From assembly GCF_900109135.1 (NCBI RefSeq), contig NZ_FNYT01000008.1, positions 1 through 64,000 on the forward strand: DNA of 64,000 nucleotides, in the 5' to 3' direction. The stretch comes from Trichococcus ilyis. GTDB taxonomy: Bacteria; Bacillota; Bacilli; Lactobacillales; Aerococcaceae. Position numbers and translations under genes: made by a program. Shown piece by piece: positions 59,222-64,000 of this stretch; position 1 is the stretch's first letter, and the number at the start of each line of letters is the position of its first letter. Below the pieces are notes generated by a model. That model had not been told where the DNA came from, did no database searches, and was given only the letters and a program-made list of their open reading frames with translations.

Positions 59222-59512
59222 ATGACAGAAAAAATAAAGCAGCGGATTCTGCTGGCCTTTGCTGTGGTTGTCGGCTTCGTGATCGGCTACCTGAATCCGG
59301 CCACCTCGCAGGCGCTCCTGTCGGGCATCGGCTGGATCGCGGGGATTGGGATGTTCTTCCTCTTCCGCCGCTCCAATAAAAATCCGGGGCGCGATTACTC
59401 GGAAAGTTGGGCTTATATGCTGATCCGCATGCTGCTGTTCTTCATCATCGGTGCCGCTCTGGGCAGTATGATCCCTTATTACCAACAAGTGATGCAAATG
59501 CAACAGCAGTAA
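59222..59512 (+). CDS. Small membrane protein, unknown
   Basis: A 96-residue protein with three hydrophobic segments (about 9-26, 34-50 and 68-88): ILLAFAVVVGFVIGYL, ALLSGIGWIAGIGMFFLF and LIRMLLFFIIGAALGSMI. A basic loop RRSNKNPGRDY separates the second and third. The C-terminus is rich in glutamine and methionine (YYQQVMQMQQQ). GGGGGAAATTTTG precedes the ATG. No family is recognised. The exonuclease gene follows 53 bp later on the same strand. Confidence 0.7.
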   Translation: MTEKIKQRILLAFAVVVGFVIGYLNPATSQALLSGIGWIAGIGMFFLFRRSNKNPGRDYSESWAYMLIRMLLFFIIGAALGSMIPYYQQVMQMQQQ

Positions 59513-59565
59513 ATGTTGGCGCAGCCCGAACCTATTTAACTCAACCCAAACAAAGGAGAATGCAC

Positions 59566-60486
59566 ATGGATTACGTCGCCATCGACTTCGAGACGGCAAA
59601 CAGCCGGGGTGACAGCGTCTGCTCCATCGGCCTGAGCCGGTTTTCCGACGGCAAGGAAGTCGACCGCTACTACGCGCTCATCAATCCGCGCCAATATTTC
59701 AGCCGCGGGAATATCCAGATCCACGGCATCACGGAGGCCATGGTCGCCGCCGAGCCCGACTTTGCCGAGCTCTATCCGGCGATCCGCTCCTTCATCGGCG
59801 CAGATCCGCTCGTGGCCCACTTCGCCCAGTTCGACATGAGCTGCCTGCAGCAGACGATCGAAACGCACCGGCTGCCGAAGATGCAGAACGAGTTTTTCTG
59901 TTCCTGCAAAATGGCCCAGCGCATGCTCGATCTGCACAACAACCGGCTGCCGACCGTGCTGGATTATTTCGGCATGACGATCGACAACCACCACAATGCC
60001 GGCGAGGACGCGGTCGCCTGCGGACTGATCACCAGCAGGATGCTGGCGCAATACGACTATGATATCCAAGGTTTTCTGGACGAATACCAGTACCGGATGG
60101 GCAAATTATTTTCGCACAGTTTCGGCGTCGCGAAAGGCGGTGCCCGCAAGCCAGCCGGCAGAGCCAAGGCGGCACCGCTGAAACCGAAAAACCTGCTGTT
60201 CGACAAGGAGCACGTCTTTTACGACAAGCACGTCTGCTTCACCGGCCGGTTCCAGAAACTGAAGCGCAACGATCTTGCCCAGCTCGTCGTCGATGTCGGC
60301 GGCCATTTCGACGCCAACCTGAGCTACGAGACGCTCTACCTGGTCGTCGCCGACAGCGATTGGCGCAAAATCGGCACACCGGGCGAAAGCCGCAAAATCC
60401 AGGCCGTGCGCGAACTCCAGGGCAGCGGCCACAACCTGACCCTGCTGTCCGAATCGGATTTCCTGCGCATTTTTCTGAAGGAATAG
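59566..60486 (+). CDS. DEDD-type 3'-5' exonuclease with BRCT domain
   Basis: A 306-residue protein. Residues 1-165 form a DnaQ-like exonuclease: YVAIDFETANSRGDSVCSIG (Exo I with Asp-Glu), VAHFAQFDMSC (Exo II) and NHHNAGEDAVACG (Exo III with His and Asp). After a basic Ala/Lys linker, residues about 220-306 make a BRCT domain (KHVCFTGRFQKLKRNDLAQL, VDVGGHF, LYLVVAD). This exonuclease-BRCT arrangement is known in Firmicutes and is linked to DNA repair rather than to replication proofreading. The start at 59566 follows AAAGGAG; an upstream overlapping reading is rejected. Confidence 0.9.
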   Translation: MDYVAIDFETANSRGDSVCSIGLSRFSDGKEVDRYYALINPRQYFSRGNIQIHGITEAMVAAEPDFAELYPAIRSFIGADPLVAHFAQFDMSCLQQTIETHRLPKMQNEFFCSCKMAQRMLDLHNNRLPTVLDYFGMTIDNHHNAGEDAVACGLITSRMLAQYDYDIQGFLDEYQYRMGKLFSHSFGVAKGGARKPAGRAKAAPLKPKNLLFDKEHVFYDKHVCFTGRFQKLKRNDLAQLVVDVGGHFDANLSYETLYLVVADSDWRKIGTPGESRKIQAVRELQGSGHNLTLLSESDFLRIFLKE

Positions 60487-60526
60487 CGGAAAGCCGGCAA
60501 GTTGCAGAATAACCAGCAAACAAAAG

Positions 60527-60570
60527 AACGGCCATCTTGATCCGACACAGGATTCAGATGGCCGTTTTTT
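60527..60570 (+). terminator. Terminator of the exonuclease gene
   Basis: AACGGCCATCTTGATCC / GGATTCAGATGGCCGTT hairpin with TTTTTT. Confidence 0.88.
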
Positions 60571-60650
60571 CATAGCCTATAACGGCAAAATCAAAATGTA
60601 AGCTATTCCAAAAACAGGAAGTAGGCTATAATAGCGATGAGGTGACGGCC

Positions 60651-61508
60651 ATGAACATTTTCAACAAAATGGACAACTTAGTAAATCTGACCGAAAACGA
60701 GAAAGTTTTGGTATCATTCATAAAAGAAAATCCGGAAGCATTCGTAAAAATGACTTCCTCGGAAATCAGCGAAGCCATTTTCATTTCAAACGCGACGATC
60801 TATCGTTTGTGCAAAAAAATGGAATTGGCCGGGCTTTCCGAATTAAAAATTTTGGTATCGGCTTCATTGGGTGATTACCTGAAAGAGCAGACGACCCTGG
60901 ACTTCAACTATCCGATCCATCCGAACGAAACGCAGTACCAGATTACCCGCACGATGCAGGAACTCTATGAGCAGACCGTTGTATCGTCGCTCAACAATCT
61001 CGATCTGGAGCAGCTGCGGCAGGCGGCGGCACTGATGAAAAAGCTGCCGGTCATCGATATCTACACTTCCGCCGGCAACCTGTTCTTCGCCGAAAACTTC
61101 AAGTTCCAGATGCAGGAAATCGGCCGATTCATCAATGTCCCGATCGAGGAATACCAGCAACGCTTGGCGGCGGCCGCCAGCGGTCCTTCGCATCTTTCCA
61201 TCATCGTTTCCTATGGAGGGAGAGGACGGGTCATTCCCGAAATCGTGAATATCTTAAGGGAAAGGAAATCGCCTATTGTATTGATTTCCTCCACCGAGGA
61301 GATTCCGTTCGCGGCGGCTGCGCTCCACCATCTTTATCTGAGTTCGAACGAAAGCCACTACAACAAGATTTCTTCCTTTTCGACCAGGCTGTCTTTGCTG
61401 TTCTTGCTGGACTGCCTGTATACCAGCTATTTCAAGCTCGACTATGAGACAAATGTCGCGCTGAAGATGAACTACTACAACATCATCAGCCGGTACACCC
61501 CCCAATGA
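60651..61508 (+). CDS. RpiR-family regulator (second)
   Basis: A 285-residue protein with the RpiR HTH in its first 75 residues (ENEKVLVSFIKENPEAFVKM, then SNATIYRLCKKMELAGLSELK) and a SIS domain afterwards (VIDIYTSAGNLFFAENFKF, HLSIIVSYGGRGRVIPEI). It differs clearly from the RpiR of the beta-glucoside cluster. No sugar genes lie next to it, so its targets are probably elsewhere. The start at 60651 follows GAGGTGACGGCC. Confidence 0.85.
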   Translation: MNIFNKMDNLVNLTENEKVLVSFIKENPEAFVKMTSSEISEAIFISNATIYRLCKKMELAGLSELKILVSASLGDYLKEQTTLDFNYPIHPNETQYQITRTMQELYEQTVVSSLNNLDLEQLRQAAALMKKLPVIDIYTSAGNLFFAENFKFQMQEIGRFINVPIEEYQQRLAAAASGPSHLSIIVSYGGRGRVIPEIVNILRERKSPIVLISSTEEIPFAAAALHHLYLSSNESHYNKISSFSTRLSLLFLLDCLYTSYFKLDYETNVALKMNYYNIISRYTPQ

Positions 61509-61919
61509 GGGGCTGGACGGCCCAAAACCGCCCGATCTGACACAAATCTATCAGCCTTACGGAAAGATCGTCTTCATCCTCTGAGAGGTTTTTTTCATTC
61601 CGGGGCCAGCATCTTTTGCTCGGCAGCTTTTTGGCTTATACTGAACTCATCCATAAACGAGGGCCTTCATTACAGATGACAGGATCCTCCTCTCGGCGCA
61701 GGATCGCTCAATCCGGAAGCGTCGGCAACAATCAGTGCCATCCTTGAGAAGAACCGGCCACGCCTATGTACTGCCATACGTAGCGAGGCATTCTGCTCGA
61801 AAAAACCTGGACAAATGCGTCCGGGTTTTTTGTGTGCATATTTAGGTCCATCAGAATGCTTCTTGGTATAATGAGGTCAGGATAGTTGCCACTTTTTGTT
61901 TGCGGAAGAAGGAATCAAT
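61509..61919. other. Intergenic region with a small RNA gene
   Basis: No protein gene. A plausible promoter, a structured RNA and a terminator fill 61620-61831. A -10-like TATAAT for the next gene occurs around 61867. Confidence 0.6.
61649..61831 (+). ncRNA. Candidate structured small RNA with own promoter and terminator
   Basis: TATACT at 61637-61642 (with TTTTGC 17 bp upstream) predicts a start near 61649. The RNA can fold into a multibranch structure closed by CGAG (61658-61661) with CTCG (61796-61799), followed inside by GCCT with AGGC. Inner hairpins: TCAT/ATGA, CGCT/AGCG, GGC/GCC and CTATGTA/TACGTAG. Directly after it AAAAAACCTGGAC / GTCCGGGTTTTTT (61800-61831) is a terminator. I match it to no known RNA family. 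The next gene has its own -10, so it is more likely an independent RNA than a leader. Confidence 0.55.
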
Positions 61920-62291
61920 ATGTTCAAAAAAACGGGAGACAGATCCGGGGAAGTCACGTTGTACAGCGGGAGGATGAGTTGGTGCCGCAGTGAACAGGCA
62001 GCCTTGGACGGCTATGGTTTTCTGACGGACAAACAGCTCCGCTTTGACATGCCCGAAATAGCCAAACTCATGACCAAAATTTTCTTCAAACCTTTTTCAA
62101 ATGCATTCGCGGATGGCGTCTATGACATCGCCATCCCATGCGATGACATCAAGAGCGTCAGCCCGGGAACTTATGGTTTCCGCAAAGCGTTGGTCATCGA
62201 AAGGAAAGACGGCACCCGCTACAAGTTCGCGGTCAATCACTACGACCGATGGGAGCAAGCCGTCCTGAAACGCATGACAAAAATCGCTTAA
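61920..62291 (+). CDS. GRAM/PH-like small protein, unknown
   Basis: A 123-residue soluble protein. Alternating strands with a final helix (YDRWEQAVLKRMTKI), and the segment GRMSWCRSEQAALDGYGFLTDKQLRF cut here as GYGFLTDKQLRF, suggest a GRAM/bacterial-PH-type beta barrel: G-x-L-T-D-K-x-L-x-F and later KALVIERKDGTRYKF are typical. The function of such proteins is unknown. GAAGAAGGAATCAAT precedes the ATG. It is monocistronic, between a terminator and a perfect hairpin. Confidence 0.7.
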   Translation: MFKKTGDRSGEVTLYSGRMSWCRSEQAALDGYGFLTDKQLRFDMPEIAKLMTKIFFKPFSNAFADGVYDIAIPCDDIKSVSPGTYGFRKALVIERKDGTRYKFAVNHYDRWEQAVLKRMTKIA

Positions 62292-62310
62292 AAACTGAAT
62301 GTGCGCCGAA

Positions 62311-62357
62311 CGGCACAAAGGACTGGCTCACTTATTCAGAGCCAGTCCTTTGTGCCG
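62311..62357. terminator. Perfect 19-bp stem-loop after the GRAM-like gene
   Basis: CGGCACAAAGGACTGGCTC pairs perfectly with the sequence ending at 62357 across a 9-base loop. No T-run follows, so it may stop transcription weakly or protect the mRNA end. Confidence 0.6.
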
Positions 62358-62413
62358 TCACAGGGTCACTTGCTGTTCGATCGCCCTCAAAAAATGAGCG
62401 CTGCATGATTGTT

Positions 62414-62541
62414 CTCCGGCGAACGAAGGCTTCGCCGGAGAACAGGATGCGTTCCGTTTGCGTTCTCCGATAAGCGCGGCTTCATCGGCGTTCAGGCTGA
62501 TTGTTGCCGTCGTCCTCCGGGGAACCGCCCCTTCGCCGGAG
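62414..62541. repeat. Triple-hairpin element, family A
   Basis: Hairpins begin at 62414, 62465 and 62515, steps of 51 and 50 bp. The first has arms TTCTCCGGCGAA and TTCGCCGGAGAA. Confidence 0.88.
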
Positions 62542-62563
62542 CTGCGGATACCGTACCATTCCG

Positions 62564-63454
62564 CTACTCTTCGTTGGTCGCAATTTGATTCTCTTTGTTG
62601 CCTACGAATTCGTTCAGGAAAGCAGCAGCCAGAATCAGCACGCCTCCCGCAAGCTGGATCGGCAGCAGTTCCTCCTTCAGAAACAGCGCCGAAACCGCAA
62701 TCGCCGTCACCGGATCGACATAGCTGAGCACAGCGAACGTCTGGCTCTCGACCGCCTGCGCACCCGCAAACATCAGCACATAGGCGATCCCCGTGTGGAC
62801 GATCCCCAAAGCCAACAGACTGCCAATCGAGCCTCCCGTCAATTGCCCTAAACCGAAACCGGAAGTAAGGGCGACATAAGGGGTAAGGATCACCGTCGCA
62901 ATGACGAGCGTCAAAGCTGTCAAGGGAGTGCCTGCCAGACAGGTGATTTTTTTGTTGGACATTATGGCTACCGCATAGAAGAAAGCAGCAGCCAACCCGA
63001 AACCGATCCCGATCGGATGATTGTAGGAACCCTCCGCAGGGCTCACACCGATGATCAGAAACATGCCCATCATCGCCAGGAGGACGCAGGCGATCTTCTT
63101 CGCGGTCAAGGATTCCTTGAAAACGAACGGCGCCAACAGCGTCATGAAGATCGGCTGGAAATAATAGCTCAGCGTCGCGTTCGATACTGTCGTGTAGCGG
63201 AAAGCTTCAAACAGCAGAATCCAGTTCATGCCGACTGCAAAACCCGAAAGCAACAGGAATTTGGCATTCTTCCGGATCAGCGCCGAGGGAATCCTTTCTT
63301 TGCGCATCAGCAAAGTCCCCCAGAGGAACAGGCTCCCTAAAGCGCCCCGGAAGAAGGCGACCTGATTGGAGGCCAAATCGATATTTTTCACGAAGATGCT
63401 GATTGTTCCGAATATCAGCATCGACAGCATCACTTTTCCTTTTCCTTTCGACAA
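62564..63454 (-). CDS. EamA/DMT-family transporter
   Basis: A membrane protein of about 296 residues with ten predicted helices, built of two EamA repeats. SMLIFGTISIFVKNI opens the first repeat; FFRGALGSLFLWG, FEAFRYTTVSNATLSYYFQP and LSYVDPVTAIAVSALFLKEEL are typical of drug/metabolite exporters. The start is uncertain: TTG at 63454 (giving SKGKGKVML) follows GGAAAGGTGTGGGG, while ATG at 63430 follows AAAGGAAAAGG. The substrate is unknown. It is convergent with the GRAM-like gene. Confidence 0.85.
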   Translation of the reverse strand: MSKGKGKVMLSMLIFGTISIFVKNIDLASNQVAFFRGALGSLFLWGTLLMRKERIPSALIRKNAKFLLLSGFAVGMNWILLFEAFRYTTVSNATLSYYFQPIFMTLLAPFVFKESLTAKKIACVLLAMMGMFLIIGVSPAEGSYNHPIGIGFGLAAAFFYAVAIMSNKKITCLAGTPLTALTLVIATVILTPYVALTSGFGLGQLTGGSIGSLLALGIVHTGIAYVLMFAGAQAVESQTFAVLSYVDPVTAIAVSALFLKEELLPIQLAGGVLILAAAFLNEFVGNKENQIATNEE

Positions 63455-63536
63455 CAACCCCACACCTTTCCTTATTAGATGAAAATAGTACACCCATCAT
63501 ATCACAGAGTTTACCGGCCGGGATGCTTTCCGCGCA

Positions 63537-63578
63537 AAAAAATACGGAGCGCGAGGTTGCATGCGCGTTCCGTATTTT
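63537..63578 (-). terminator. Terminator of the 42-residue gene
   Basis: On the minus strand AATACGGAACGCG / CGCGCTCCGTATT hairpin followed by TTTTTTT. Confidence 0.85.
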
Positions 63579-63609
63579 CAAATCCCTCTTTATGAAAGTT
63601 TGTTTCAGA

Positions 63610-63738
63610 CTAATCGACTGCCGCGGTGATGATGGAAGCTTCCCTGATTTCTTCCACTTTTTTTGGCTTCTTTACCCTTTGGACTTTCTTTCCGGCGAAA
63701 TAACGGACAACGGATTCCCAATTCATGAAATTTCCCAT
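63610..63738 (-). CDS. 42-residue basic protein, unknown
   Basis: A short gene with a good ribosome site (GGGGAGCAACACT before ATG) and its own terminator. The protein begins MGNFMNWESVVRYFAGKKVQ, has a run of lysines and prolines (RVKKPKKVEEIRE) and ends in a mildly hydrophobic tail ASIITAAVD. No family is recognised. It lies 31 bp after the aminotransferase gene on the same strand, so it may be the last cistron of that operon. Confidence 0.6.
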   Translation of the reverse strand: MGNFMNWESVVRYFAGKKVQRVKKPKKVEEIREASIITAAVD

Positions 63739-63771
63739 AGTGTTGCTCCCCTTCCTCACGATACTTGCTGG

Positions 63772-64000
63772 CTAACGATAGATTTTATACAAGGCCTCTC
63801 CCAAACGATTCAGCGTATCCTCGATCACCGTGGTCGGCACCGCCAGATTGATGCGTTCATAGCCTTCTCCCTCTTCCCCGAAGATATAGCCTTCATCGGT
63901 GAAGAAGTGCGCCTCTTCGCGCATGAACCTTTCCTGCTCTTCCGGCGACAAGCCCAATGCTTTGAAGTTAACCCATTGCAGGTAAGTCCCTTCAACCAAA
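63772..64000 (-). CDS. MalY/PatB-type aminotransferase (C-terminal part)
   Basis: The visible 76 residues are the C-terminus of a fold type I PLP enzyme; the gene runs off the right edge. EGTYLQWVNFKALGLSPEE, EEAHFFTDEGYIFG and the final ERINLAVPTTVIEDTLNRL match MalY/PatB cystathionine beta-lyases, in which the arginine of this segment (here in YERINLA) binds the substrate carboxylate. In Firmicutes these enzymes split cystathionine or cystine, fitting the cysteine transport seen at 54.5 kb. The lysine site lies outside the window. Confidence 0.8.
   Translation of the reverse strand, partial: LVEGTYLQWVNFKALGLSPEEQERFMREEAHFFTDEGYIFGEEGEGYERINLAVPTTVIEDTLNRLGEALYKIYR

Noticed and set aside
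61649-61831. 6S RNA or SRP RNA
   Set aside because: Length would fit 6S, but the predicted fold is multibranched rather than one long rod, and the SRP apical GGAA/AGCAG core is missing.

Overview
The window looks like the chromosome of a low-to-mid GC Firmicute of the order Lactobacillales. Three observations support this: purine-rich Shine-Dalgarno sites and TTGACA/TATAAT-type promoters throughout; a malR-galM-pgmB-malP / malT-mapP locus laid out as in enterococci; and a MaeP/MaeE/MaeK/MaeR-type malate module. A Carnobacteriaceae member such as Trichococcus would fit the base composition, but this is inference. No rRNA, tRNA or CRISPR array was seen.

Layout. 1-2.7 kb is a worn AT-rich edge: part of a transposase, a sugar transporter gene cut off next to it, an AraC regulator and a small membrane protein. 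2.8-3.6 kb is a YghU-type glutathione transferase. 3.98-11.5 kb is an AT-rich two-gene operon: a 933-residue protein of no recognised family followed by a 1577-residue DEAH helicase with several zinc-binding clusters and a DUF1998-like C-terminus. Its architecture resembles Druantia type III anti-phage systems, and it is the best candidate for an undescribed or divergent defence system here. 12.2-20 kb is the maltose locus, with maltose PTS, maltose-6'-phosphate phosphatase, maltose phosphorylase, beta-phosphoglucomutase, mutarotase and a LacI regulator. 20.3-21 kb holds decayed genes (AbiEi-like and DUF1841-like). 21.3-23.6 kb has a GH4 alpha-galactosidase and its AraC regulator. 23.8-32.7 kb has a maltodextrin ABC transporter and three GH13 enzymes. 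33.2-35.5 kb has a SelA/DgaE-like PLP enzyme and an RraA-like protein. 35.7-36.4 kb is a Fic protein. 36.7-41.7 kb is malate uptake and decarboxylation with a two-component system. 42-50 kb is beta-glucoside use: three GH1 6-phospho-beta-glucosidases, one PTS EIIC and an RpiR regulator. 50-64 kb is mixed housekeeping: YtxH protein, 2-hydroxyacid dehydrogenase, AGCS symporter, metal-binding HMA protein, T-box-controlled cystine transporter, P-type ATPase, FNR-type regulator, exonuclease-BRCT protein, another RpiR, a putative structured RNA, an EamA transporter and the end of a MalY/PatB aminotransferase.

How the genes work together. Maltose can enter by MalT (as maltose 6'-phosphate, dephosphorylated by MapP) and maltodextrins by the ABC system. 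MalP and PgmB then turn maltose into glucose and glucose 6-phosphate. GCAAyCGrTTGC operators sit at the promoters of malP, malT, malE and the neopullulanase gene, which ties both loci to the LacI regulator. The FNR-type regulator carries a full set of candidate Fe-S cysteines, and two FNR boxes lie exactly 41.5 bp upstream of the predicted starts of the HMA protein and P-type ATPase genes.

The strongest signal outside genes is a set of at least 14 intergenic elements. Each has three imperfect hairpins spaced 50-52 bp apart, close to five helical turns. They fall into at least five unrelated sequence families that share the same spacing.
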